Source: Syntrophomonas palmitatica JCM 14374 (lineage in GTDB: Bacteria > Bacillota > Syntrophomonadia > Syntrophomonadales > Syntrophomonadaceae). From it: a stretch of DNA of 64,000 bases. Each line of letters opens with the position of its first letter. Position 1 is the stretch's first letter. The stretch lies in the NCBI RefSeq assembly GCF_001311885.1, contig NZ_BBCE01000017.1, positions 1 to 64,000 on the forward strand, in the 5' to 3' direction. The notes beneath the pieces are model-generated. The model saw only the letters and a list, made by a program, of their open reading frames with translations. It made no database searches and was not told where the DNA came from. A program made the translations under genes and the position numbers. Below, piece by piece: positions 1 to 10,210 of this stretch.

Positions 1-264
1 TTGCTGGTAATCTCCGGCTATATCATGTGGTTCCCGTCCTTTTTCTCGGCGGGACTGGTACGGGCAGCCTATCCTATTCACGACCTGGCTATGATCTTTG
101 CCACCTGCATGGTATGTATGCACGGCTACCTGGGTTCCTTCCACCCCGGTTCAGGCGAATCCTTCTGGGGAATGTGGAAAGGCACCGTCAGAGAAGACTG
201 GGCTAAGCACCACCATGCCATATGGTACCAGGAGACCTATGGGCAAAAACAGGATGCCAATTGA
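1..264 (+). CDS. formate dehydrogenase-type cytochrome b subunit, C-terminal fragment
   Basis: This is the last 87 codons of a gene that begins before the window. The visible part has one hydrophobic segment (about residues 1-25), then PIHDLAMIFATCMVCMHGYLG, a His-containing membrane segment of the kind that ligates heme b in the gamma subunits of membrane-bound formate dehydrogenases. The tail GTVREDWAKHHHAIWYQE is also typical of these subunits. In this family the subunit passes electrons between the periplasmic or extracytoplasmic formate dehydrogenase and the quinone pool. The family call is from recognition of this tail. It resembles the hydrogenase-linked cytochrome b at 30361-31025. 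The first codon shown is internal, not a start. Confidence 0.75.
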   Translation: MLVISGYIMWFPSFFSAGLVRAAYPIHDLAMIFATCMVCMHGYLGSFHPGSGESFWGMWKGTVREDWAKHHHAIWYQETYGQKQDAN

Positions 265-341
265 TTGAGCAGGATTCTAAAAGGCGGGGAAGCTTTAAGC
301 GTATGTCCATAGGGACATTTTATGAACCGTGGGTTTAGGTG

Positions 342-372
342 AGGCAGACAGCAAATTAGGCTGTCTGCCTTT
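342..372 (+). terminator. hairpin after the formate dehydrogenase subunit
   Basis: A perfect 11-bp stem (342-352 with 360-370) encloses a 7-nt loop and is followed by TTT. A smaller stem, ATGTCC/GGACAT at 303-318, precedes it and runs into TTTTA. Together they probably end transcription of the upstream operon. The U-tract is weak, so termination strength is uncertain. Confidence 0.5.
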
Positions 373-547
373 GCCGTTGCCCGGCTATCTTCTCGGCTTC
401 TTCGGCAAATGCGCAGACGATGCCGATATCACGGTAGTGAATAACAGGTTATTTTCAAATGACTCTTGTATATTTCTTTTATTTGCAATATACAAATAAA
501 AAGTAGTATATAGATTGTATCATTACAGGATGAAGGAGGTGGACGGT

Positions 548-1729
548 ATGCTTTATCTGACCGTGAAGGAGGCCGCGGAGAAATGGGGGCTGGGCACCCG
601 GATTGTTACCTTATACTGTGCGGAAAACAGAATCGAGGGCGCTGTCAAAAGGGGCAATCTGTGGCTGATACCGGAGCATGCCGAGCGGCCTGCCGATAAA
701 CGGCGCCGTGAGCAGCCGGCTCCCCAGACCTCGCTTTCGGACGACCTTGCCCATCTCCTGGCGGCTACCGCCGGCGCCATGCCCCACGACAATCCGGACG
801 CGGTCCTGGACACCGTGAACGAAGAAAGGATGCGGCTCCAATACGAGGGTGAAATCGCCTACCTGCGGGGAGATTTTCAAGCGACAATGGCCTGCTTTCA
901 GAGAACCCGGGGGGACGACGCGGCGCGGCTTCGTGCCAGTCCGGTAACGATTGCGGCGGCCATTAGCCTGGGGGATTACACCGCCTACACCGAGATTGAG
1001 GCTTATCTTAAAAAATGCGTGGAAGTCCACAAAGGCAGCATCACAGCGGCTATCGCGGAGCATGCCCTGGCCACCGCCGCCGTGAGCATCATTGCACCGA
1101 ACATGGTCCCGGACTGGCTGAAGGAAGGGGATTTCAGCCCCCTCGCTCCACAGGCGAAGCCGAATGCCCTCTATTTGCGCGCGAAGTATTTTCACTGTTT
1201 AAATAAGTATGACGCCATGCTGGCCGTGGCGCAGACCGCTCTGACCCTATCCGCACAGCCGCAGGGATTCACGACAACCGATATTTATCTGCGGGTGTCC
1301 TGCGCCGTCGCCTGCCATTGTCTTGGACGCGACGACGAGGCCCGGCGCTGGCTGCTGGAAGCCATGCGCCTCGCCCTGCCCCACGGCTTTATCACTCCCT
1401 TTGCGGAGCTCGTTACCGCGCTGGGAGGTCTGATTGAGCAGTGTCTGGAACGGGAGTTTCCCTCCTGCCGTGACGCGATTCTCGGGCAATGGGAGCGCAC
1501 ATGGAAAAACTGGATCGCTTTTCACAACCAATTCACGCAGGATAACATCACACTGATGCTGACCCTGCGGGAATATCACCTCGCCCGGCTTGTGGCGCAA
1601 CGCGTCCCTTACGCCGAAATTGCCAGGCAGCACTGCATTTCCGTGGGCAGGCTCAAAAACATCATGCTGGAGATTTACGAAAAGCTGTATATATCCGGCC
1701 GGGAGGAGCTTGCAAAATACATTATATAA
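548..1729 (+). CDS. HTH transcriptional regulator with C-terminal LuxR-like helix-turn-helix
   Basis: The 393-residue product starts MLYLTVKEAAEKWGL, an excisionase/MerR-like N-terminal helix-turn-helix of about 45 residues. A basic linker, a long helical middle region resembling TPR-type repeats, and a C-terminal segment YAEIARQHCISVGRLKNIM follow. That last segment has the shape of a LuxR-type DNA-binding helix pair. The start at 548 is preferred over an ATG at 515 because AAGGAGGT lies at 533-540, seven bases upstream. It probably regulates its neighbours, but nothing in the sequence shows the target. High-GC codon use (GCC, CGG, GGC) differs from the genes after 8.6 kb and suggests the 0.5-8.3 kb block was acquired together. 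Confidence 0.65.
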   Translation: MLYLTVKEAAEKWGLGTRIVTLYCAENRIEGAVKRGNLWLIPEHAERPADKRRREQPAPQTSLSDDLAHLLAATAGAMPHDNPDAVLDTVNEERMRLQYEGEIAYLRGDFQATMACFQRTRGDDAARLRASPVTIAAAISLGDYTAYTEIEAYLKKCVEVHKGSITAAIAEHALATAAVSIIAPNMVPDWLKEGDFSPLAPQAKPNALYLRAKYFHCLNKYDAMLAVAQTALTLSAQPQGFTTTDIYLRVSCAVACHCLGRDDEARRWLLEAMRLALPHGFITPFAELVTALGGLIEQCLEREFPSCRDAILGQWERTWKNWIAFHNQFTQDNITLMLTLREYHLARLVAQRVPYAEIARQHCISVGRLKNIMLEIYEKLYISGREELAKYII

Positions 1730-1783
1730 GTAAAAAACGTGACTTTTTGAGGGTGAAAAGTCACTCCCTATAAAATGAAGGTT

Positions 1784-1823
1784 CCCCTATGATAGCAATG
1801 AAAAGCTATCATAGGGGTTTTTT
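1784..1823 (+). terminator. rho-independent terminator after the HTH regulator
   Basis: A 13-bp stem, CCCCTATGATAGC with GCTATCATAGGGG (1784-1796 and 1805-1817), is followed by a run of T. A second hairpin with arms GTGACTTTT/AAAAGTCAC sits just upstream at 1739-1764. Confidence 0.9.
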
Positions 1824-1852
1824 ATATCCCTGTTGCGAAGGAGCGTGAACGG

Positions 1853-2188
1853 ATGCGCCCGGAAAAGGAACCATATAAGGTGTACCGGGCGGGAGGCCGG
1901 GAGTTTCCCGTTTACCTTGAGTACGACGAGCAGCTTCAGGAGAGCTACCCGGCCTACCCCGACTTTGAGGAACGCCCGGAGTATACCGGCGAGGGCCGTC
2001 CCTTTGCTACGGCGGAGCAGGAGAGCTGCCCCCATTGCAAGCCCGGCGTTCCAGGGGAGCCGCCCCCCAGCGACTGCGGCGGCTGCGGCTGGTTTTACCG
2101 GGAGCAGACGCCCTGCGACCCCATCGGCGTCTGCATGTGCGAGGCGCTGCGGCGCAAACCTAAATCAGGTGAGGAGCAAAGAGAATGA
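1853..2188 (+). CDS. small cysteine-rich hypothetical protein
   Basis: A 111-residue protein starts at 1853 with GAAGGAG at 1837-1843. The first half is acidic and rich in Tyr and Pro. The second half holds Cys pairs SCPHCKPG, DCGGCGWF and CMCEAL, which could bind zinc. I do not recognise a named family. Proteins of this general look occur in integrative elements of Clostridia, which is an inference only. It stands alone between a strong terminator and the SLH gene, and its high GC matches both neighbours rather than the rest of the window. Confidence 0.55.
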   Translation: MRPEKEPYKVYRAGGREFPVYLEYDEQLQESYPAYPDFEERPEYTGEGRPFATAEQESCPHCKPGVPGEPPPSDCGGCGWFYREQTPCDPIGVCMCEALRRKPKSGEEQRE

Positions 2189-2245
2189 TATGGAAACAAA
2201 GGATGATTGTTTTATCATAGTCCAATACAAGGTGGTCATGAGAAT

Positions 2246-5200
2246 ATGAAGACGGCGCAAAAACGAGTCTTTAGCCTGTTGCTGTGCGTTATGCTTGCAA
2301 TCACCATGCTGCCGGTGAATATGTTGGCCCACAGCGGTTCAGCCGCACCCGCACAGCTTTCCGCTGCGACTGCAGGCGGTACTTCCGGCAATCCGGCCGG
2401 CAGTCTTCCACCAATACAAACGGCGGCACAATTAGGTTTGATAACCCGTTTGGGGACGTGAAGCCCGGCGACTGGTTTTTTGATGATGTAGGCTTTGTTT
2501 ACACCAGCGGCCTGATGACAGGCACCGGCGCGGAATCGCCGCAGTTTAGTCCCGATATGCCAATGTCCCGGGCTATGCTGGTCACGGTTCTGTACCGTCT
2601 TGCCGGCAGCCCGGATGTCTCCGGCCTGCCCAACGCTTTTACCGATGTGCCTGAAGGCTCGTGGTACGGCAGCGCGGTGGCGTGGGCGGCGGCAAACGGT
2701 ATAATCAGAGGCGTGGGCGGCAACCGTTTCGCTCCGCACGATAACGTCACGCGCGAACAGGCGGCGGCGATTCTTCTTAGATATGCGAGGCTGATCGGAA
2801 AGGGCCCCGCCGACGAAGCAGCAGGCGGCCCCCGCTTTGCCGACAGGGACAAAATCTCGGATTGGGCTTTGGAAGGCGCCGTGTGGTGTAGCATGATCGG
2901 CGTCATCACGGGCAAGCCTGGGGATAACGGCATGCTGTTTGACCCGCAGGGAAACGCCACACGCGCAGAGCTTGCGGCGATGCTGCATAGGTTTGCGGAT
3001 AATGTGGTCAACAAACCTGCCGATGAACAACCTGTCACGTCTGTCACCGGTTCCTCCTCCGCTTCCTCCTCCGCTTCCGGCTCAAGCTCGGGTGATTTCC
3101 TGACAGTTTCCTTTAAAACCAATGGCGGCACCGCAATGGCTACGGTTTCTGTGCCCCGGGGAGGCAAGCTCCGGATGTGCCGATCCCCCTCAAGGACGAC
3201 TGCACTTTTACGGGCTGGTATACCGACAGCAGTCTGACCCAAGCCTTCTTTTCCGACACCCCCATCACCGAGAACATGACCCTTTACGCGTCTTATGCCG
3301 ACAGGGACTACAACTATAAGGAATACGTCGATTCGGTCAAATTTCTGCCGGACTGCGAAGATGATATAACATTCGAGATTTTGTCTCCGGAACCCATCGA
3401 CGACGGCAATCTGGATAAGTACATAACAATTAAGGATAAGGTTAACGGAGATGAAATCCCTGACGTTACCGTAACAAGCCGGGGTGGAAACGTTTATGCC
3501 GTTTCGCCCAGGGCGCCCTACACTTACACTCCCGGCGACACCTACGAGCTTTCCCTAATAGACACAAACTTAAGCTTCTACAATGAAAAACAGGAAGTCC
3601 GCACCATAGCCTTCAGCATTAAAAAGCCCGAAACCTATGACGTTAAATTCAAGGATGGCATCGTATATCTTCTCTGGAGTCAGGTAAATGTGATCGGCAG
3701 CGGTGTGTATAGTCTCCCGAAGGCTTTGGCCGACGACAAAGGGATCGCGGTTGGAACAACTATATGCTTAACTGACGAGCTTGATGCAAACGGGCAGGGA
3801 GTTCTAAACGAAAATTCCAAAATTCGCAATATACTGAGCATTGTAAACACGGATTCAACAGACCCGCAGAGAGTCATGCTGTTTACCGAAGCCAGCAGTG
3901 TGGAGGACGTTTATAAGCAGCTTGACGTTTATGTGCAGCAAAGCGTAGATCCGGAGAAAATAGCCAGATCCATTGATTTAAAGAAGCTTGAGCGGGACGT
4001 GAAAAACAGCGAGGGCACGATGAAATTTACCAGGCTCCTGGCGGTGGCGCTCAACGAAAGCCAGACGGTGGCGGCTCTGTTCTCATCGAAAGACGCGGCC
4101 GGGTCGGCAGAGACACTCTTGTCCGGTTACTCCTCGCCATTTGCCAAGCCCACAGAAAACAATGATAAGCTTTCCATTACCGCCAATGCTCTGGTTTCCG
4201 GATTAACCGTCACCGCGTCAGTCGGCACGGCTAGAAATACCAATTTCCCCGGCGCGGTCGACAACAATTGGGTCGTGCTGACAATAAAATTCAACTACAA
4301 TGCGACAATCAAGAAAGTCCAGGTGAAGGCCGACTTTACCTTCAAGGAGTTCATTACCCTTTCGGAGGGAACGAAGGCCGGCCTGAATCTCGAACAGGGG
4401 ATCTATTTTGACGCCTGGATCGACGCTTACTCGCAGACGGATGTGGAATTCAACGTCCTTGTCAAGACAGTCGACGTAGACGAAGAGTACCTGGATATCA
4501 CCGCTGAGATCCAGAAGCTTATCGACGGCTTTACGAAGGACAATTCCGACGTCCCCGAAATCATCAGGGAGGTTTTGGGCTCGAAGGGCGACTACATAGA
4601 CCTGGTGGAGGTCAATATTTTCGAGGAGTCGCAGGATGTCAAGATGCCGACGCCCGTTTTGCAGTTTAAAGAGAAGGGCGACTTTGTCGTCAGGCTGAAC
4701 CTTGCGGTGGGGCTGTCGGCACAAAGCACCATCATGTCCGCCAGCCGCATAGGCATCAGGGGCGGCACGAGCCAGGACCTGGAAACGTACAGGTACGGGC
4801 TTGAAGGCGACGGCAGGCAAAGCCTAGACCTGTACTGCGCGGGCTATCTGGGAGTCAAGGCCGGCGTAAGGCTTACCGTAAGCGTCAATTTCTATGGCCT
4901 TGAATCCCTCGGCAGAGTGGGCTTTACCGGAGAAGCGGGCGCTTATATGGACCTGTACGGCTTTTTGCAGCTTCATCTAGTCAAAGCCGGAGGCAATCCT
5001 GACATCAACATGAACGGCGGCGTCTACATGGAAGTAGGCATCTATTTTGAACTGAAAATCTTCGCCGAGTCGAAGTATTTCAATGTAAAGGCGGAACTTT
5101 CCGTACTGGATAAGAAATTACCTTTCTATACCCTGGGCAACCGGTATGTGCTGTACAGGTTCAAGAACGCCGGCAAGTCCGTGATCATCAACCAGAACGA

Positions 5201-8200
5201 CTGCTATATCAGCAACAGCGGCCTGCTGGACTGCGAAATGCTCGACCTCACCACCGGTCAAGTGGTCAAGGGCGACTATTCCAAGCTCAGTAAATTTTAT
5301 TTCAAAATATCCAACCCGTGGATGATCGATTGGCTTGATGAGAATCATATTCAGGTCCGGCCGCAATATTTTGGGAAAACATATTACAACGTCTATGTTG
5401 CGGCAGGCACCAAGCGGCTGGACGCCACGGTGCAGGTTTATTACGGCGGAGACAACCTCTGCTTCAGCAGCCGGGAAAAGGGCTACACCTATAATGAGAT
5501 CAAGCTCATATGGATCGATCCCTCTATTGACCCCAAAACTGTCAACCTGAGCCCCGTTACGGCAACCTATGTGGTCAATATGGACGGGGAGAAGGTTGGG
5601 GAGACGAAAAAGCTCGTGCTTGCGGGTACTGTCCCGGGCGGCATCGACCTGTCTGCCTGGACCAACCCCATAGAAGGTCTGCTCAGATATCAGGAAGCTG
5701 AAGTAACCGGTTATACAGGCGACTGGAATGAAGCCATCTGGAAGGATGCTACCTATGTGGTGAATATGACGAAGAAGCAGGTGCTGATATCCTATATATA
5801 CCTCCATAACGGGCAATGGCACTATGAGGTATATGCCGCCGAAAACGGCGATACGCCGCCTGTTCCATCAGGTTATCAGTCGCCGGGCCCGGGACGCACT
5901 TTTAAGGATTGGATGAGAAAGGATTACACGTACATTAATTACAGCTACCCGGCAACGAGCAGCGAGCCGCTGACAAACTTAAAAATCTATAGTGCGTGGG
6001 CATGCAACCTGACTGTTACAGGCTACGACAAAACGCAGCCTGTCTATACCTTTACCGGCACGCTGGAGGAATGTAATGAGAAGTTTAACGAAAACCAGAA
6101 AACAATGCCCGTCATGTTCCACAATATGGCGGAGTATGACACTGCCCGGGTAAACATCACGTTCTATTATCCAAGAATGCAATACACAGCTTATGGGCAG
6201 AAATTCAACATAATGTATCTCAGTGAAGGATACTTGTTTAATTACGGCACTACACCATTGCCCCCGCGCCAAAAGAGCTATCCCGGGTGTACGATTTTAG
6301 GATGGAGCCACAGATACGTTAACGCGGCGGATTACGCTTATGACAGGCTGCCCCTGGCCACACAGGATACCTATTACAACCTTATTGTCGAATTCAAACA
6401 GCGCCGGATCATATTCAAAACGGATATGGGAGCCTTTGCCGATGGCAGTACTGAAGCCGACTCCGGTATGATTCCCTATTCGGATTATCTGAAGTATGTG
6501 GAGGACTTCCAGAACGCCAATAACGCCCTCACGATCCAACCGGTGCAAAAGGACGGCGCGCTCTACAAATTCCATCGGTGGGACGTGGACTACTCTCAAG
6601 ACGAGCAGGGCATCCAGACCTGGAACGCAGTTTGGGTCGTCGCTCCAGGCCAGGAGTTCACCGCCGCCTTCAACGCCGGAGAGGGAGCCGCGTTTTCCGA
6701 CGGAAGCACAAGCGTTTCCCTCGGGGTCACTTACGGTACGCGCCTGGATTTGGCCTCGTTCACCCCTGTTAAGGCCGCAGATAACCAGTACACCTATACG
6801 CTGGCAGGCTGGAAGGATCAGGACGGAAAAACCTACGGCCCGACCGATACTGTCGTCATCCAAAAGCATATGACCTATACTGCGGTCTACACGCCAGCCG
6901 AGAGGATGTATACCGTAACGGTAAGCGCCGGAAATGGTAAATTCCCCGACGGCACGGATACAAAAACCTTTACCGGCAAATATGGAGAGGATACGAATAT
7001 TTCGGGCAGCATAAGCGACCCCACGCCTCCCGGGGGCAATTCCGATTACCATTATGAGTTCGACGGCTGGTCGGAAGCTCTCCCGGAGATATTCACACAG
7101 GACATGACCATTACCGCGAAGTACAGACAGGTCGAAAACGAGTACACTGTCACCTTTGACGCTGGCAGCGGCTGCTTTGAGGGCGGTTCGGCTGTCATAA
7201 CACAGACCTATCATTACGGCGCTGTAATCATTCCTCCCGATGATCCGACCAAAGCGGAGAACGAATATTTCCGGTATGAGTTTACAGGCTGGTCTCCACC
7301 GCTGAATGCGGGAGACGCTGTTACCGGCAACCGCACATATACGGCAAACTACCGTTCAGTTCCGAAAGGCTCGACGCTGCCGGAGGCCGGGATCACAGTA
7401 ACAAACGGCGAAGTGACCGAGGATATCAGTGTGGGCAGCATCTCCGGCTACACCTACGAAATGGTCGAAACGTTTGACGGAACTACTGTTCCCGTCCTTA
7501 CGATTACGGGAGACGGGCTGACCTTCAGCGGAACAGGCAGCGACGTATACGTGAACATTGACGGCGCGACAAACTCCGTTACCTTCGATAATCTGAACAT
7601 CTCGGTCAGCAAAGAGTATTTTGACAGCATAAATGTTGGGGAAAGCAGCAGCCCGTTGACCGTCAACATTAGGGGGAATTGCGCTTTCGAGATTACATTG
7701 TCGTCAGATGAAGCTCAGCATGTCATGCGCATTGAGCGTCCCACCCGATTTGCCGGTACGGAAAAAACCGAAGACTCGCTGCGTATCGTCACTTCAGGGG
7801 GTAAGGCGATTTACGCCTCGAACAGCCTGACATTTGATACCCTGGATTTGGCAATAGACGCGGCAGGAGGCGAAGACATCGATATGGGCTCAATATACGC
7901 GCTGAGCGCAGATGTGGGCGAAGGGAAGCAGTCCGTGTGCCGCTTCGTGTATTCCGATGTTGCCATTGCCTCAGACGGTGGCGGATTCATGTTGGGGCCG
8001 ATTGGCCTAGAAATTCAAAACAGCGTTTTGGGCATGAATTGTGACGGCTCGGCAGGAATTCTTGGCGGATTTGCGGTCGATGCTTCCAATGTGACCATTG
8101 CAGCCGGGCAAGGTCTTTGGATTGACGGAGACGCCGCATTCTCCGGAGCTTCGCAAATCAAGCTGACGGCAGACGGGGGCGCGGCCATAAGCGCCGTAAG

Positions 8201-8348
8201 CGGTATAACCGTGCCGGATGACTACGATTTGGGCGGCGCGTCAATCCGACTTTTGACAGACAGCTCAACAGGCGACTATTATACCTTTGCCATTGAAACA
8301 GAAGGCGTCTGGATTCCGGCGGCAAATGTTCAGATACACTCTCCTTGA
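2246..8348 (+). CDS. giant SLH-domain surface protein with InlB-type repeats (two frameshifts)
   Basis: About 2,030 residues once two single-base losses are repaired, near 2404 and at 3171 (a CC that should be CCC). It begins MKTAQKRVFSLLLCVMLAI, a clear signal peptide. Three SLH domains follow (for example SWYGSAVAWAAANGIIRG), which in this family bind secondary cell-wall polymer and anchor proteins in the S-layer. A Ser-rich linker leads to a Listeria-Bacteroides (InlB B) repeat, SFKTNGGTAMATVSVPRGG, and a long region without a family I can name (residues about 350-1150). Several more InlB-like repeats (FNAGEGAAFSDGS, FDAGSGCFEGGS) and a C-terminal region with beta-helix-like short repeats complete it. 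It is probably a cell-surface adhesin or matrix protein. The two shifts are most likely sequencing errors, because all domains stay intact around them. Confidence 0.8.
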
Positions 8349-8410
8349 GGCGCTGCATAACCTGCTTGGGAAAACAGAGTTAAATATTAAGCAAATATAG
8401 CGGGATGCAA

Positions 8411-8444
8411 ATGAGGCGCTTCGCATGAAGCGCCTCGTTTGTTT
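8411..8444 (+). terminator. terminator after the giant SLH gene
   Basis: A 10-bp stem, GAGGCGCTTC with GAAGCGCCTC (8413-8436) and a GCAT loop, is followed by GTTTGTTT. A second 9-bp hairpin, GGTTCAATA/TATTGAACC, lies at 8469-8494. Confidence 0.85.
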
Positions 8445-8632
8445 ACCTTCCGTATTGGTTTGGGGTATGGTTCAATAAGTTTCCCTATTGAACCGTGGAT
8501 TTATTTCCCCGCCTTTTTCCGTTTGCGGCAGTCTCCATGCCTATTAACCAGAAATCTTGATAATTTCTTGAAACCAAATTGAAATATTGTTGTTAAACTG
8601 CCAATGAAGCAAAAAACAAGGAGGCGATTTCA

Positions 8633-9310
8633 TTGACAAAGATGCGGAACCATAAACTGATAGCGTTATTGCTGCTGGGATTCCTGGCGGCAGGGGCGGC
8701 GTTCTATGCTATTCCGGCTATGGCGACTGCGGGTAACAGCAGCCAGCCAGCTAATGCTGGAACTGGGTATCAGATGCGAGGTCCCGGAGGAGGCATGAGG
8801 GGTTTTGGCGGACCTAATCTGGACGCAGCCGCGGAGTTGACCGGCAAGACCGTAGAGGAGTTAAAGGCTTCGCTTCAGGCCGGTACCAGACTATGTGACA
8901 TACTTGCAGCAGCCGGGGTGGACAAAACCGCTTTACAGGCCAAAATGCAGGAAGCTAGAGCGGCCCGTTTGCAGGAAATGCTGGACAGCGGCAAGATTAC
9001 TCAGGAACAGTTCGTCCAAATGAAGAAAAGAGAAACCGTACAAGAAGCGATCAGGGCCAAAATACAGGCTGTTCAAAATGATATTTCTTCACTAAGCCAA
9101 GAAGAACGCGCCAGCAAAATGCAGGAACTCAGAAAAGCAGCTCTGCAGGAATTGCTCGACAATGGCACTATCACCCAGGACGAATACGATAAAATGATAG
9201 CCAGCCAGGGCCCTAAAAACGGGCAGGGAAAAATGGGCGGCAAAGGCCGAGGAATGGGCGGCTTCAAAGGCCAAATGAATTGTTCCGGGGTGTGTCCGAA
9301 TCTTAAATAA
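8633..9310 (+). CDS. secreted Met/Gly-rich helical protein
   Basis: The 225-residue product uses a TTG start at 8633, eight bases after AAGGAGG; the ATG at 8642 would be 17 bases away. Residues 1-33 form a signal peptide ending near AMATAG. A Met/Gly-rich stretch (MRGPGGGMRGFGGP) follows, then a charged helical core with repeated units of the type LQEMLDSGKITQEQF and LQELLDNGTITQDEY, as in exported DUF2680-like proteins. The tail is again Gly/Met-rich and has two Cys (NCSGVCP). The following two-component system has a similar Met/Gly motif in its sensor loop. Metal binding or envelope-stress sensing is therefore possible, as an inference from this shared composition. The terminator-like hairpin at 9333 separates it from the regulator gene. 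Confidence 0.7.
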   Translation: MTKMRNHKLIALLLLGFLAAGAAFYAIPAMATAGNSSQPANAGTGYQMRGPGGGMRGFGGPNLDAAAELTGKTVEELKASLQAGTRLCDILAAAGVDKTALQAKMQEARAARLQEMLDSGKITQEQFVQMKKRETVQEAIRAKIQAVQNDISSLSQEERASKMQELRKAALQELLDNGTITQDEYDKMIASQGPKNGQGKMGGKGRGMGGFKGQMNCSGVCPNLK

Positions 9311-9332
9311 AATATGGTATAAAAACTCTTGC

Positions 9333-9368
9333 GATAGGCTCGTGTTCTGCACGGGTCTATCAGATTTT
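9333..9368 (+). terminator. probable terminator after the secreted Met/Gly-rich protein
   Basis: A 12-bp stem with two wobble pairs (9333-9344 with about 9350-9361) is followed by AGATTTT. The short U-tract makes it a moderate call. Confidence 0.6.
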
Positions 9369-9517
9369 GGGGATATATTTTCGGGTGTCTAGCATAACCA
9401 AATATGGCCGCAGGCTGCGGGCGCGGGTGAAAATAGCCGCCGAATACGGTAAAATGGTATCATGGACGCGTTGGCACTGTTTTAACATCAGGCAAGTTTT
9501 TCCGGGAGGAAATGATA

Positions 9518-10210
9518 ATGAGTAATCTGCTGTTAATAGTTGAGGATGATGAGGCCTTAAGAAAAATGCTCACAGCTCATCTGAATGCTGATGGTTTTCA
9601 GACCATCCAGGCCCGCGATGGCAGCGAAGCGGTAGCTTTGTGGAAAGAGAAGCGGCCGGATCTTGTCATACTCGACATCATGCTGCCGGGAAAATCAGGT
9701 TTTGAGGTATTAAGAGAAATCCGCAGCCATGACTCCACCCCGGTGATAATGCTTACGGCGCGGGTAGAAGAAATTGATAAGCTGCTGGGACTGGAAATGG
9801 GAGCGGATGATTATATTACCAAACCTTTTTCTCCCCGGGAACTAAGCGCCAGGATAAAAGCGGTTTTGCGCCGTACAACCAACCTGGCTGAAAAACCGGG
9901 TCTTAATCTGGGCAATTTAAACATTGATATACTTCGTTTTGAAGCCAGTGTAAAAGACGAAATTATGCCTTTGACCACTACCGAGTTTAAGATACTGCTT
10001 ATGCTGGTTGAAAGCCCGGGACAGGTTTTTACCCGTTTGCAGATATTGGAACGGGTTTACGGCGATATTTATGAAGGCTATGAACGCACCATTGATACGC
10101 ATATTAACAACCTGCGGCGCAAGATGGAAAACTTCCCGCAAATCAATCTGAGTATTAAAACTGTCTACAAGGTGGGATACAAGCTTGTGGAAGAAAAAGA
10201 CGGAAACTAA
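9518..10210 (+). CDS. OmpR-family response regulator
   Basis: A 230-residue regulator with a receiver domain (acidic pair EDDE near residue 10, phosphoacceptor Asp in DLVILDIMLPGKSG, Lys in YITKPFSPREL). A winged-helix DNA-binding domain follows (TTTEFKILLMLVESPGQVFTR ending KTVYKVGYKL). The ATG at 9518 is chosen because GGGAGGA ends at 9510, seven bases upstream, whereas the ATG at 9512 would be one base away. It overlaps the kinase gene that follows by 26 bases, so the two are translationally coupled. Its likely target includes the exported protein gene just upstream, by position only. Confidence 0.93.
   Translation: MSNLLLIVEDDEALRKMLTAHLNADGFQTIQARDGSEAVALWKEKRPDLVILDIMLPGKSGFEVLREIRSHDSTPVIMLTARVEEIDKLLGLEMGADDYITKPFSPRELSARIKAVLRRTTNLAEKPGLNLGNLNIDILRFEASVKDEIMPLTTTEFKILLMLVESPGQVFTRLQILERVYGDIYEGYERTIDTHINNLRRKMENFPQINLSIKTVYKVGYKLVEEKDGN

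Noticed and set aside
2236-7214. Long minus-strand frames opposite the giant SLH gene (for example 2236-3030, 4218-4820, 6297-7214)
   Set aside because: High-GC antisense shadows of a protein with clear SLH and InlB repeats; none has recognisable domains.
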